Under the pieces are notes generated by a model. That model saw only the letters and a list, made by a program, of their open reading frames with translations, was not told where the DNA came from and did not search any database. From assembly GCF_003290185.1 (NCBI RefSeq), contig NZ_QNFY01000005.1, positions 62,001 to 126,000 of the forward strand: 64,000 bases of DNA, written 5' to 3'. The DNA comes from Chryseobacterium lathyri (GTDB taxonomy: Bacteria; Bacteroidota; Bacteroidia; Flavobacteriales; Weeksellaceae). This document shows, one piece after another, positions 35,530 to 45,383 of this stretch. The translations under genes were made by a program, and so were the position numbers. The stretch's first letter is position 1. Every line of letters begins with the position of its first letter.

Positions 35530-37668
35530 ATGACAAAAAAGATACTTTTATCCGTATTTCTTTTGCCGGCTGCAATGGCATTTGCACAACAATATGGAGG
35601 AATGTGGATTCCTACAGAACTGAATGAAAAGGAAATGAAGGATTTGGGAATGAAAATCTCTGCCAAAGACATTTTCAATACTCAAAAGCCGAGCATAAAG
35701 GATGCTGTAGTACAGTTTAACGGCGGATGTACTGCTGAAATCATTTCACCGAAAGGTCTGTTACTGACCAACCATCACTGTGGATATGGGCAGATTCAGG
35801 CGCATTCTACAGTTCAGAATGACCTTCTTTCCAATGGTTTCTGGGCTAAAAATCCAGACGGGGAACTTCCGAATCCGGGGGTAAAAGTAGACTTCATTGT
35901 AGACATCAAAGAAGTAACAGATCAGATCCTGGAAGGGACAGACAACCTTGTAGAGCCAGAACTGACTAAAAAAGTTAATAAAAATATTGAGGTTTACAAA
36001 AACTCTCAAAAAATAGAATCTTACCAGTCGATCATTGTAAAATCAATGTACTACGGTAACAAATATTATGCTTTTACCACGGAAACATATAAGGATATCC
36101 GTCTGGTTGGAGCCCCGCCTCAAAGCATAGGGAAATTCGGGAGTGATACGGATAACTGGGTTTGGCCAAGGCATACCGGAGATTTCTCCATGTTCAGAAT
36201 CTATGCAGGAAAAGACAATAAACCTGCAGAATATTCAAAAGACAACGTTCCTTACGTTCCGAAACACTATCTTCCTGTTTCTATAAAAGATAAAACTGAA
36301 AACGATTTTACATTCGTATTCGGGTTTCCGGGGAAAACAACAGAATATCTTCCTGCAGTAGCTGTAGAGAAGATCATGACAGATATAGATCCTGCAAGAA
36401 TTGCCGTACGTGAGGTGGCGCTGAAAACATTGGACGAGAAAATGCGTACAGACAGCGAAACGCGCATCAAATATGCTTCAAAATATGCTTCAGTAGCCAA
36501 TTACTGGAAAAAGTGGATTGGTGAGGTAGAAGGCCTGAAAAAGTCTAATGCAGTTGAGAAAAAAGTAATGTACGAAGGTTCTTTGGTCGCTAAAAATCAT
36601 GAGATCAAAACTACTTTGGACCAGTTGAATAAACTGTACAATGATCAGGCTCCTTATGCATTAAACAATGCTTATTATACAGAAGTGGTAAGAAATGCCG
36701 AAACGCTGAAGCTTGCAGGCGATTACTACGACTATATTGCCTCTGTGGAAGCAGGAAAAATGGATGAAAAAGAGCTTGCCAAATTAAAAACAAAAGTAAC
36801 CTCTTTCTACAAAGACTACAGCGCAGAGCTGGATGCTAAAGTGACGGCAAAATTACTGGCTTTGTATGCCAATAAAACCGCTCCTCAGTTCCTACCTGTC
36901 GGATTCAATAAATATAAAGACGAGAACCAGAACATTCCGGTAGTGGAAGAGATGTCTAAAAACTCAATCATTACAGGAAGAGAGCAGGTAAACGGAGCAA
37001 CTCTTACCGGAGATATTGAGAAAGTATTTTCCAACCAGGACAAGCTAATCAAAACTTTGAAAAAAGATCCAATTTATCAGCTATACGCCTCTATGAAAGA
37101 GACCTATATGAAAAATGCTGATCCTCAGTTTACTTCTTTTCAGGGGAAAATTGACGACCTTCAGAAGAAATTCATGGCACAGCAGATGGCAACGGATAAA
37201 GACAGAAAATTCTTTCCGGATGCGAATTCTACCCTTCGTGTAACCTACGGAAAAGTAAAGGGTTCTACCCCTAGAGATGCTGTTTCTTATGGTTATCAGA
37301 CGCATTTGGCAGGAGTAATGGAAAAATATATTCCGGGAGATTATGAATTTGATGTTCCTAAAAAACTGATCGATCTTTACAACAAAAAAGACTACAGCAT
37401 CTATAAAGACAAAACAGGAGATGTTCCTGTAGGATTCACTGCGACCAACCATACAACGGGAGGAAACTCAGGAAGTCCTGCTCTTGATGCCAACGGAAAC
37501 CTTGTAGGCCTTAACTTCGACAGACAGTGGGAGGGAACAATGAGCGACATCAATTACGATCCGCGTTTCAGCCGAAACATCATGGTAGATACCAAATACA
37601 TCCTTTTCATTATCGATAAATTTGCCGATTCCAAATGGCTTATCGACGAAATGAAGGTGATCAAATAA
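35530..37668 (+). CDS. S46 family dipeptidyl-peptidase, DPP11-like
   Basis: A 712-residue exported serine peptidase with a signal peptide (about 1-18, ending FAQ). The catalytic His region is 'LLTNHHCGYGQIQ' and the nucleophile is Ser647 in 'TTGGNSGSPALD'. Eighteen residues on there is Arg665 in 'GLNFDRQWEG'. In P. gingivalis DPP11 the same offset (Ser655 to Arg673) marks specificity for Asp/Glu at P1, while DPP7 has Gly, so this enzyme should release acidic dipeptides in the periplasm. The start is the ATG at 35530, just before MTKKILLSV; another ATG lies two codons upstream. A terminator follows. Confidence 0.92.
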   Translation: MTKKILLSVFLLPAAMAFAQQYGGMWIPTELNEKEMKDLGMKISAKDIFNTQKPSIKDAVVQFNGGCTAEIISPKGLLLTNHHCGYGQIQAHSTVQNDLLSNGFWAKNPDGELPNPGVKVDFIVDIKEVTDQILEGTDNLVEPELTKKVNKNIEVYKNSQKIESYQSIIVKSMYYGNKYYAFTTETYKDIRLVGAPPQSIGKFGSDTDNWVWPRHTGDFSMFRIYAGKDNKPAEYSKDNVPYVPKHYLPVSIKDKTENDFTFVFGFPGKTTEYLPAVAVEKIMTDIDPARIAVREVALKTLDEKMRTDSETRIKYASKYASVANYWKKWIGEVEGLKKSNAVEKKVMYEGSLVAKNHEIKTTLDQLNKLYNDQAPYALNNAYYTEVVRNAETLKLAGDYYDYIASVEAGKMDEKELAKLKTKVTSFYKDYSAELDAKVTAKLLALYANKTAPQFLPVGFNKYKDENQNIPVVEEMSKNSIITGREQVNGATLTGDIEKVFSNQDKLIKTLKKDPIYQLYASMKETYMKNADPQFTSFQGKIDDLQKKFMAQQMATDKDRKFFPDANSTLRVTYGKVKGSTPRDAVSYGYQTHLAGVMEKYIPGDYEFDVPKKLIDLYNKKDYSIYKDKTGDVPVGFTATNHTTGGNSGSPALDANGNLVGLNFDRQWEGTMSDINYDPRFSRNIMVDTKYILFIIDKFADSKWLIDEMKVIK

Positions 37669-37686
37669 TACATAAAAGTAATACCT

Positions 37687-37727
37687 TTAAGAATCTATTT
37701 AAATCCAATTTGAATAGATTCTTTTTA
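37687..37727 (+). terminator. Terminator of the S46 peptidase gene
   Basis: Eleven-base arms (37689-37699 and 37713-37723) followed by T residues. It ends only about ten bases before the start of the next gene, so the following gene depends on partial read-through or on a promoter inside the hairpin region. Confidence 0.65.
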
Positions 37728-37737
37728 TTTAATAGAG

Positions 37738-38736
37738 ATGAAAGATAAGATCATCAATATACTCGCCGCCTTTGAAAAAGGAAATATCGGGAATTCTTTT
37801 CCGATGGATTACTGTTTGCCCGTCTATCACTGTGTTTCTGATGAAAATCTGCCACATATCAGGCACATTATTCAATATAAGAATACAAAACAGTTCGAAG
37901 CAGATATAGACTGTCTTTCAAAGCATTTTCAGTTCGTCAGCTGGTCAGAATTCAAGGACTTTGTCAATGGTAACTTTAAACCTAAAAAAAAGATTGCTCT
38001 TCTGACTTTTGATGACGGTTTCAGGGAGTTTTACGATATTGTACTTCCTGTTCTGGAAAGAAAAGGAATATATGCCTGCAATTTTATAAATCCGGCTTTT
38101 ATTGATAATCAGGAACTGATGTTCAGATGTAAGGCCAGTTTAATTATTGATGCTGTGAAAAAAACAAAAACAGCAGATTCGGAGATCTTTCAAATGCTTT
38201 CCCTGAAAAATACGTCAACAGAAGGTTTAAAACAAGAGGTTTTAAAGATCAGTTATCATAAAAGAGAACTGCTGGACAGGATTACTGAAAAACTGGAAAT
38301 TGACTGCAATGCTTACCTTAAAGAGCACACTCCTTATCTTACAACAGAGCAGTTAAAAGTACTGACACAAAAAGGCTATGGAATTTCCTCCCACAGCTGG
38401 GATCATCCCAAGTATGGCGAACTGTCATTGAAGAAACAAATGGAAAGTACCGACCGGACTTTTCATTATTTGAAAGAAAATGGTTTTCTATACGAAAGCT
38501 TTGCATTTCCGTTCACGGACTTTGGAGTAAAAAAAGATTTCTTTGATGAGCTGTTTAAAAATGAAGATCTATTCTGTTGTTTTGGAAGTGCAGGCACAAA
38601 ATTGGACAGTATAGAACGGCTTTTTCACAGAATTCCGATGGAAATGGGAGAGAGCGGAGAAAACATATTAAAAAAAGAAACCGCTTATTTCAGATTGAAA
38701 AAAATAATCAACAAAAATAAAATAGTGAGAAGATGA
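37738..38736 (+). CDS. Polysaccharide deacetylase family protein
   Basis: A 332-residue cytoplasmic-type protein without signal peptide. It belongs to the NodB-like carbohydrate esterase 4 superfamily: 'IALLTFDDGFREFYDIVLPVL' carries the TFDD metal/catalytic motif (about residues 86-106). 'GISSHSWDHPKYGELS' (about 217-232) supplies the His ligands, and 'ESFAFPFTDFG' is the third motif. It may deacetylate or otherwise modify a surface polysaccharide precursor. Its last four bases overlap the GNAT gene, so the two are coupled. Confidence 0.85.
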   Translation: MKDKIINILAAFEKGNIGNSFPMDYCLPVYHCVSDENLPHIRHIIQYKNTKQFEADIDCLSKHFQFVSWSEFKDFVNGNFKPKKKIALLTFDDGFREFYDIVLPVLERKGIYACNFINPAFIDNQELMFRCKASLIIDAVKKTKTADSEIFQMLSLKNTSTEGLKQEVLKISYHKRELLDRITEKLEIDCNAYLKEHTPYLTTEQLKVLTQKGYGISSHSWDHPKYGELSLKKQMESTDRTFHYLKENGFLYESFAFPFTDFGVKKDFFDELFKNEDLFCCFGSAGTKLDSIERLFHRIPMEMGESGENILKKETAYFRLKKIINKNKIVRR

Positions 38737-39815
38737 CGGAGCTGAAGACATTTAACAAAAAAGAACTTGAGGATTTCGTGTCATCAGGAGATTTCAGAAA
38801 CTTTGATTTTCTTCCTATTTCAGAACATCGGGCAAAATCCCAGATCAAAAACCTGAAAGCTTTAGATAATCAGACACTTTTGGTTTTGGCTTTTTATGAC
38901 GGAAAACTGGCCGGGTATGTAGGATGTTTCCCTGATAATTATTTAATTGACGGAGAAATATTCCACTATGCGTGGTTAAGTACCCTGTTTGTAAGTGAAG
39001 AATATCGTGGGAAAAGGATTGCAAAAGCATTACTGAATAAGATGTTTGAAGAATATGACGGCAATATCATCGCAACAGAATTTACCAAAGAAGCAGAAGC
39101 TCTTTATAACATGTTGGGCGTTTTTGAATATGTTTATCCAAAGGCAGGAAAAAGATATTATTTCCGTTCAGATGCAGCGTATATTATTCCTGAGAAAAAG
39201 CCTGAAACTAAAGCTGCAAAACCACTTTTTCAAATAACTGATGCTGTTGCCAATTCTTTAATTACCTTAAAAAACTCTGCCATCAAAAAGCCTGGATTCA
39301 GATTTGAAATCCTTGATCATATTGATACCGAAAGCTTAGAATTCATGTCAGAATTCCGTAGCAGACGAAATGCCGATGAAATCAATGTATTTATAAAAAA
39401 TCCGTGGGTATTGGAAGGTAAGAAGAAAGATGATCAATACCTGTTTTCAAGTTATGCTGAGGTTTTTAAATATGTTTGGGTGAAAATATATGATGACAAC
39501 AGTAATTTAGCAGCCTGTTCACTGCTTCAGCTCAGGGACGGGAATCTTAAAATCCCCTATCTGTTTTCAGAAGCCTCTGATCTGGACGGCTTCATTGATT
39601 TCCTAAGCTATTATATTGTCAGCAATAAAGTAAAAACCTTAACCAGCTATCAGAAAGAACTCAATTCACGAATAGAGCAGTCGAAAATATTTCCAAAGAT
39701 CTACGAACGTAATTTTGAAAGAAGATACTTATTCCACAAACAGCTCATACAGCATCTGCCGGAAGGATTCGATCCTGAATATCAGGACGGAGACGGAGAT
39801 TGTATGATGACCTAG
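38733..39815 (+). CDS. GNAT family acyltransferase with long C-terminal part
   Basis: A 360-residue protein. The N-terminal half is a GNAT acyl-CoA-binding domain ('LSTLFVSEEYRGKRIAKALLNKM', about residues 81-105, with the R-G-x-x-I/L-A loop). The second half, about 170-345, may be a further degenerate GNAT-like domain. The ATG overlaps the stop of the deacetylase gene (ATGA), so the two proteins probably work on the same substrate, such as a surface sugar. This partnership is inferred from the overlap. Confidence 0.78.
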   Translation: MTELKTFNKKELEDFVSSGDFRNFDFLPISEHRAKSQIKNLKALDNQTLLVLAFYDGKLAGYVGCFPDNYLIDGEIFHYAWLSTLFVSEEYRGKRIAKALLNKMFEEYDGNIIATEFTKEAEALYNMLGVFEYVYPKAGKRYYFRSDAAYIIPEKKPETKAAKPLFQITDAVANSLITLKNSAIKKPGFRFEILDHIDTESLEFMSEFRSRRNADEINVFIKNPWVLEGKKKDDQYLFSSYAEVFKYVWVKIYDDNSNLAACSLLQLRDGNLKIPYLFSEASDLDGFIDFLSYYIVSNKVKTLTSYQKELNSRIEQSKIFPKIYERNFERRYLFHKQLIQHLPEGFDPEYQDGDGDCMMT

Positions 39816-39896
39816 ATGTAGCTTAAAATCAATATAAATTCTGTTTTTTTCAGTGCAGTTATTTTTAGGTCCTTATACTCGGATTCAATTAATATA

Positions 39897-39932
39897 AAAA
39901 ACCGCTTCATGATTGAAGCGGTTTAAATTTTT
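39897..39932. terminator. Bidirectional terminator between the GNAT and M16 genes
   Basis: Perfect 11-base arms (39899-39909 and 39914-39924) around TGAT, with A and T runs on the two sides. Confidence 0.85.
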
Positions 39933-42800
39933 TTAATGTCCGAAAATCTCTTTCAGTGTTAGCTCTTTAAAGGTTCCCATCTGGTTTACGGCATCCATAT
40001 CCAGATTTTCTTTCTTCCCAATAATCGCTGTATTAAAATGTATTGGCCTGATCTTCGTTTGGTAAAAATCCTTCAGATCTTCAAACTTCAGGTTTTCGAT
40101 CTGTCTGTAAATGTCTTTTCTGAAATCATGGTGAATCCCGAGTTTTTTCAGTCGTAACGTATTGAAAAATATATTGTTTCGGGTGATTCTGGTTGAAGCG
40201 ATCTGTTTCAGAGCGGCATTTTTGGCATTTTCAAACTGGATAGGAACTTCGGGAAGCTCATTCATCAGCTCGCTCATTGTGCTTACGGCAGTCTGGAGTT
40301 TATCCGGCTGCGTTCCGATGTAAGTAGTGATATAATCAGGATGCCCCAGCTCAGAATTGGCCGCGTAAGAAACATATGCAGAATAGGCTAAACTCTTACT
40401 TTCGCGGATCTCCTGGAAAACGATAGATGAAAGCCCTCTTCCGAAATATTCATTGAAAACGTTAATCTTTCCGAAGTTTGAAGTATCTACCTGATGTCCT
40501 CTTCCCACTTTACTCATTTCCATCTGAACCATATCATAATCTGTAAAATAGACATTTCCGTTGGTTTCAGGTTCAGGATATTGTTTAGGCTCAGGAATCC
40601 GGAAACTTTCATTTTCCACATACCTTCCAATATACTGTTTGAAATTTTCCACATTCTTTCCATAGAAAAATATCTCATAAGGATATTTGAAAAGATTTTT
40701 CATTCTTTCTGTAAATACCTCTGCATTGCTGCCTTCAAGCTCCTCTTTGGAAATAATATCCGTGTAACGTGAGAAGCTCCCCAGTTTTGTATAATTGGTC
40801 AGGGCAGTCATAATACGGGTTTTATCTTTTTTTGTAGCCTGGCGGTTTTCCAGAACCGTTTCTACGAATTGCCTGTAAATCTCCTGATCCGGTTTTACAC
40901 CATACATCCAGTGCTGAAGAAGAGAAATCCCTTTTTCAATATTTTCTTCCAGCCCGCTCAGTGAGATCAGAAGCTGGTCATTTGTTGTTTTAAAATCATT
41001 GCTGATTCCGATCTTAAAGAATTCCTTTTTTAAATCCTCAGGTGAAAGATCTTCCGTTCCAAGATACTGTAAAAGCTGGGTAGACATTCCAAGATCCCTG
41101 TCGTTATCACTTCCAAAAGGAAAAATAAAGTGCACCTGGGCAATATCATTATATTTATTGCGAACGAAGCTCAGCTTTTTATCCTTTACCTTATCTGTAA
41201 GGATTTCTTTCTCATAATCAATAAATTCCGGCTGTATATCTTCTGTTTTTTCAACAGTAATTTCCTTTAAAAAGTCAGACTGCGCATCACGGTTGATTTT
41301 AATCGGGGTAATTCCGGGATTTTCAACTCTTACCAGCTGATCATTTATGCCTTTTTCTTTATAAACAATCGCATAGTTCTCTTTAAAAAATGCATTGGCA
41401 AAATTGACCACATCTTCTTTGGTAAAACTTTCATACTCATCCATCTCATTCAGTTCCTGTTCCCACGATCTTCCCTTGATATAGGTGTCATAAAGATTTG
41501 TGGCCAGTCCATCGGCTGTTTCAAGGCCTTTCAGACGTTGAATTTTAAAATCATTGATGATCGCAGGAAGAATCCAATCCGGGAAATCTCCTTTTTTGAT
41601 CAGCTCAATCTGTTCCAGAACCATATCTTTTGCCTCATCCAAGGTCTGCGTTTCCTTCGGAACAGCCACGATAGAAAAATATCCGTATTGTTTTAATCCC
41701 ACAGAAAAAGCCTGTGCCCAAAGCATTTTTTGCGTTTGGTTGATGTTCAGATCAAGAAGTCCGGCTTCCCCTCTGTTGCTGAGAATATTGGCAGTGATAT
41801 CTGCAAGCATAGCCTCCTTTGAACCAAAACTGTCCGTTCTCCAAGCTAATTGAACCCTCGGAGTGGTAGGGCTTTTTACCGTCCTTTTTACAATTTCTGT
41901 TAATGGCTGTTCGGTAACAGGAGTTTTTTTAGGAAGCTCCCTGTAAGGAATTGTTCCAAAATACCGATCGACAAGCTGAATGGTTTCTTCAAAATCCAGA
42001 TCACCGACTAAAATCATAGCATAGTTATTCGGGACATAATATTCATCGAAATACTTATGAATAGCCTTCATTGAAGGATTCTTCAGATGTTCAGGTTTTC
42101 CGAGTGTCGTTTGCTGTCCGTTCGGATGGGTTGGAAAAAGAGCAGCCATCAGCTCATAGCTCACAAGTCTTGAATCATTATCCTGAGCCCTGTTAAATTC
42201 TTCATATACTGATTCCAGCTCCGTATGGAAAAGACGAAGTACAATCTCTGAAAACCTTTCCTTCTCTATTTTAAGCCATTTTTCAAGCTCATTATTCGGA
42301 ACATTATTTTTATAAACCGTCTCATCAAACCACGTGTGGGCATTGGTTCCGCTGGCTCCCAGGGATGAGATGGCTTTATCATACTCATTGGCAATGGCAT
42401 ATTGGCTGGCTTCCTGGGAAACTTCATCTATTTTTTTATAGATTTCCTTCTTTTTATCAGGATCCTGTTCTGCTTTATGTTCTTCATATAGCGCAGAAAT
42501 CCGGTCAAGAAGTTCCTTTTCTTTTTCCCAGTTCTGGGTACCTATTTTTGAGGTCCCTTTAAACATCATATGTTCAAGGTAATGCGCCAAACCCGTATTG
42601 TCAGACGGATCATTATTACTTCCTGTTCTCACGGGAATGTACGTCTGAATTCTCGGAGCATCAAAATTTTGAGCAAGAAAAACCTTTAAACCATTTTTTA
42701 AAGTGTAAATTCTTACCTTGTTTTCGTCATTGGGAATGGTGATATATTCGTAGTTGTTTTTATCTGTATGAACTGTTTCTTTGTATCTTTTGTCAATCAT
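39933..42800 (-). CDS. M16 family zinc metallopeptidase (insulinase/pitrilysin type)
   Basis: A 955-residue protein with the two-fold M16 build. The inverted zinc motif HxxEH is at His73-Glu76-His77 in 'GLAHYLEHMMFKG', with a third acidic ligand likely in 'YEEFNRAQDND'. The second half lacks the motif, as usual. No signal peptide is visible, so it is probably cytoplasmic, although related Bacteroidota enzymes are periplasmic. A -7 box lies at 42840-42847. It is a single gene. Confidence 0.92.
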   Translation of the reverse strand: MIDKRYKETVHTDKNNYEYITIPNDENKVRIYTLKNGLKVFLAQNFDAPRIQTYIPVRTGSNNDPSDNTGLAHYLEHMMFKGTSKIGTQNWEKEKELLDRISALYEEHKAEQDPDKKKEIYKKIDEVSQEASQYAIANEYDKAISSLGASGTNAHTWFDETVYKNNVPNNELEKWLKIEKERFSEIVLRLFHTELESVYEEFNRAQDNDSRLVSYELMAALFPTHPNGQQTTLGKPEHLKNPSMKAIHKYFDEYYVPNNYAMILVGDLDFEETIQLVDRYFGTIPYRELPKKTPVTEQPLTEIVKRTVKSPTTPRVQLAWRTDSFGSKEAMLADITANILSNRGEAGLLDLNINQTQKMLWAQAFSVGLKQYGYFSIVAVPKETQTLDEAKDMVLEQIELIKKGDFPDWILPAIINDFKIQRLKGLETADGLATNLYDTYIKGRSWEQELNEMDEYESFTKEDVVNFANAFFKENYAIVYKEKGINDQLVRVENPGITPIKINRDAQSDFLKEITVEKTEDIQPEFIDYEKEILTDKVKDKKLSFVRNKYNDIAQVHFIFPFGSDNDRDLGMSTQLLQYLGTEDLSPEDLKKEFFKIGISNDFKTTNDQLLISLSGLEENIEKGISLLQHWMYGVKPDQEIYRQFVETVLENRQATKKDKTRIMTALTNYTKLGSFSRYTDIISKEELEGSNAEVFTERMKNLFKYPYEIFFYGKNVENFKQYIGRYVENESFRIPEPKQYPEPETNGNVYFTDYDMVQMEMSKVGRGHQVDTSNFGKINVFNEYFGRGLSSIVFQEIRESKSLAYSAYVSYAANSELGHPDYITTYIGTQPDKLQTAVSTMSELMNELPEVPIQFENAKNAALKQIASTRITRNNIFFNTLRLKKLGIHHDFRKDIYRQIENLKFEDLKDFYQTKIRPIHFNTAIIGKKENLDMDAVNQMGTFKELTLKEIFGH

Positions 42801-42839
42801 AAGCTAACTCATTTCATTCCTAAAAATCAGAATGCATTA

Positions 42840-42847
42840 CAAATGTA
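42840..42847 (-). promoter_or_regulatory. -7 box of the M16 peptidase gene
   Basis: On the minus strand TACATTTG fits TAnnTTTG, 40 bases before the start codon. Confidence 0.55.
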
Positions 42848-42983
42848 AGGATTCAGAAAAGAACAAACCGGAATTTCCGTATTATTGCATCTATAGTTTT
42901 AATTTATATCAGATAAAAACATTATTCACATTATCAGAGGTTAAAACTATCCTGCAATTATCATTTCACAAATTAAAATCATA

Positions 42984-43466
42984 ATGAATATTCAGTACCG
43001 AAAACTTTTACCCGAAGAAAGTGCCGTTTACAGAACAATCAGGCTCGAAAGCTTAAAGGAATTCCCGGAATCTTTTTGCGCGGACTATGAGGAAGCGTTA
43101 AAAACTGAAAAATTCAGAATAGAATATGATATTGAAAATCAATTGGCAGAAAGGTTTGTATTGGGAGCTTTCAATGAAGATCAATTAATTGGAATCTGTA
43201 CTTTTGTTAAAGATGAAAATGACAGAGGAAATATTTACCAGATGTATGTTAAAGAAGAATATCAGGGTAGAAATATAGGTTTACATCTGATTCAGAAGGT
43301 TATAGAGGAGGCTTGTAGCCATTTTAAGAGCATTGAAATCTATCTTGAAGTTAAACATAATAATGCTAAAGCATTTAATCTTTACAAAAAGATTGGTTTT
43401 GTAGAAATTTCTGATGCGCAACAAAAGGAAATTAATCCGAGTGTACTGATGAAATATTCTCGATAA
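42984..43466 (+). CDS. GNAT family N-acetyltransferase
   Basis: A 160-residue protein with a complete GNAT domain: 'GNIYQMYVKEEYQGRNIGLHLIQKV' (about residues 90-114) is the acetyl-CoA motif A with Q-G-R-N-I-G-L, and 'EVKHNNAKAFNLYKKIGFVE' (about 131-150) is motif B. The substrate cannot be read. It is a single gene between the M16 and Kdp regulator genes. Confidence 0.9.
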   Translation: MNIQYRKLLPEESAVYRTIRLESLKEFPESFCADYEEALKTEKFRIEYDIENQLAERFVLGAFNEDQLIGICTFVKDENDRGNIYQMYVKEEYQGRNIGLHLIQKVIEEACSHFKSIEIYLEVKHNNAKAFNLYKKIGFVEISDAQQKEINPSVLMKYSR

Positions 43467-43500
43467 ATAAAATAATATTAATCAGACATCTTTATTTTCT

Positions 43501-43533
43501 TTGCTTCTTTCCAAAAGAAATTCTATAAGTTTG
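43501..43533 (+). promoter_or_regulatory. Promoter of the Kdp-linked response regulator
   Basis: TAAGTTTG (43526-43533) fits the -7 consensus and TTG (43501-43503) lies 22 bases upstream. The start codon is 26 bases downstream. Confidence 0.55.
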
Positions 43534-43558
43534 CAGTAGTTTTCCAAAAACTTACACC

Positions 43559-44884
43559 ATGCACGGAAACATTCTGATCATCGATGACGAGATCAAGCTC
43601 CTGAAATTATTAGGAATGATTCTTTCCCAAGAAGATTTTAACGTAAAAGAAGCCTCAACAGCACGTTCTGCCATGACTATGCTCGAACAGCATGAATTTG
43701 ATGTTGTTCTATGCGATGTCCGGCTTCCCGATGCTTTCGGGGTAGAGCTGGTAAGATCCATCAAAACCAAATATCCACATCTCGAAATTATTCTGATGAC
43801 CGCCTTCGGAAATATTACCGATGCCGTTCAGGCGATGAGAAACGGAGCTTATGATTACTTAGTGAAAGGTGACGACAATGAGAAGATCATTCCGCTGGTA
43901 TATAAAGCTTTGGAAAAAGTTAAAGACAATCGTTCTAAAATTGGTCAAAAAACTGCTGTATCAAAAGGTTTCGGACAGATCATTGGAACTTCTCCTCTGA
44001 TTCTTCAGTCTAAAAAACTGGCTGAAAAAGTAGCTTTGACGGATGCGGCTGTTCTTCTGACAGGAGAAACCGGAACGGGAAAAGAAGTTTTTGCCAATGC
44101 CATCCATGACGGAAGCGAAAGAAAGAAAAATAATTTTGTGGCCATCAACTGTTCAGCATTCAGCAAAGAAATACTGGAAAGTGAACTCTTTGGACATAAA
44201 CAGGGTGCTTTTACGGGTGCTGTAAAAGATAAGAAAGGTCTCATAGAAGAAGCCAACGGCGGAACCTTATTTTTAGACGAAATAGGAGAGATGCCGATAG
44301 AACTTCAGGCCAAACTGCTGCGTGTTCTCGAAACCGGAGAATTCATCAAAATGGGAGAGACCAAAGTGTCCAGATCAGATTTCAGACTGATTGCTGCGAC
44401 CAACAGGGATCTGGAGGACGAAATTAAACAGGGCAACTTCCGCGAAGATCTCTACTTCCGACTGAATGTTTTCGAAATTCATCTTCCGCCATTACGTGAA
44501 AGAAAGGAAGATCTGAAAATGCTGGCCAAAAACTTCATCGATATTTTCTCCCGCAAACTTCACCTTTCAAACCTTCAGGTAAATCCTGATTACTATAAAA
44601 CCCTTGAAAAAAACGACTGGAAAGGAAATATCCGCGAGCTTAGAAATGCTGTGGAGAGAAGTCTTATTCTAATGGAGGATAATATTCTGGATGCTGAAAG
44701 TTTGCCCCATTATTCAGATAAAATCGTTCCTGAAAGTGATTCTTTAAGTATAAGATCCCTCGAAAAAATACACATCCAAAAAGTCCTGCAGTACACCAAA
44801 GGTAATAAAGCCGAAGCTGCCAGACTGCTGGAAATCGGCATTGCTACACTGTACCGCAAGCTGGAGGAGTATGGATGGAGGTAA
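43559..44884 (+). CDS. NtrC-type sigma-54-dependent response regulator, Kdp-linked
   Basis: A 441-residue regulator. The receiver (1-120) has phosphoacceptor Asp53 in 'VVLCDVRLP' and an intact acidic pair, Asp9-Asp10. The AAA+ domain (about 145-375) has Walker A 'GETGTGKE' and the sigma-54 contact motif GAFTGA (in 'GHKQGAFTGAVKD'). A Fis-type helix-turn-helix ends the protein ('KAEAARLLEIGIATLYRKL'). It precedes the kdp genes on the same strand, where E. coli would have the OmpR-type KdpE, so kdp expression is expected to use sigma-54 here. The partner kinase is probably the one at 52992-54707. Confidence 0.9.
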   Translation: MHGNILIIDDEIKLLKLLGMILSQEDFNVKEASTARSAMTMLEQHEFDVVLCDVRLPDAFGVELVRSIKTKYPHLEIILMTAFGNITDAVQAMRNGAYDYLVKGDDNEKIIPLVYKALEKVKDNRSKIGQKTAVSKGFGQIIGTSPLILQSKKLAEKVALTDAAVLLTGETGTGKEVFANAIHDGSERKKNNFVAINCSAFSKEILESELFGHKQGAFTGAVKDKKGLIEEANGGTLFLDEIGEMPIELQAKLLRVLETGEFIKMGETKVSRSDFRLIAATNRDLEDEIKQGNFREDLYFRLNVFEIHLPPLRERKEDLKMLAKNFIDIFSRKLHLSNLQVNPDYYKTLEKNDWKGNIRELRNAVERSLILMEDNILDAESLPHYSDKIVPESDSLSIRSLEKIHIQKVLQYTKGNKAEAARLLEIGIATLYRKLEEYGWR

Positions 44885-45242
44885 ATGAGTTGCGAGTATC
44901 GGGTTTGCGAGTCCGAGAGTCGGAGAGTTATGAGTTATTAGTTTCGGGATGCGTGTTTCGGGGTTTGTGCGTCGGAGAGTGTGAGTGTTTTAGAGTTTCG
45001 GAGTGTGAGTGTCGTTGAATAAACGACAAATATCTGGTGTCTGAGGTTCCCGAAGCCACCAGCGGTAATGTCTGACGTCTGGCATCTAAAATCGTGTTTC
45101 TTGAATCTCCCATTCGCTTTTCACTTACGAAGCAAAATTCACCATTCACTACTCACAACCACCATTACAACTTCGACCAACCTTATTCCCTATTCCCCAA
45201 TCCTTACAACCTAACACCTGACTCCTATCATTTCAATAAACG
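44885..45242. repeat. Low-complexity intergenic region before the kdp genes
   Basis: About 360 bases with repeated GAGTGTGAGTGT, TTTCGG and GAGTT-type words on the first half and the 26-base repeat at 45121-45146 that also occurs at 35351-35376. No convincing gene is present. Confidence 0.55.
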
Positions 45243-45273
45243 AGCCTATCAAAATGATAGGCTTTTGTGTTTT
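45243..45273 (+). terminator. Terminator after the Kdp regulator region
   Basis: Nine-base arms (45243-45251 and 45255-45263) followed by a T-rich tail. It separates the regulator gene from the kdp operon, so kdp needs its own promoter. Confidence 0.7.
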
Positions 45274-45340
45274 GGTATGGTTGAGTTATTTGATTTAATT
45301 GATTGATTATTAGTTGTTTGAATGTTTTTGTATCAGAGTG

Positions 45341-45354
45341 GGCCTTTATTTGGC
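45341..45354 (+). promoter_or_regulatory. Possible sigma-54 (-24/-12) promoter of the kdp operon
   Basis: GG (45341-45342) and GC (45353-45354) are ten bases apart, the invariant spacing of sigma-54 promoters, 30 bases before the first small kdp-linked frame. Several other consensus positions are not matched, so it is only a candidate supported by the upstream NtrC-type regulator. Confidence 0.3.
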
Positions 45355-45383
45355 CTATAGGACCTGAATAAAATATTTTAAAA

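Noticed and set aside
37738..38736. Extracellular chitin or peptidoglycan deacetylase
   Set aside because: There is no signal peptide, and the gene overlaps a cytoplasmic GNAT gene, so a role in precursor modification is more likely.
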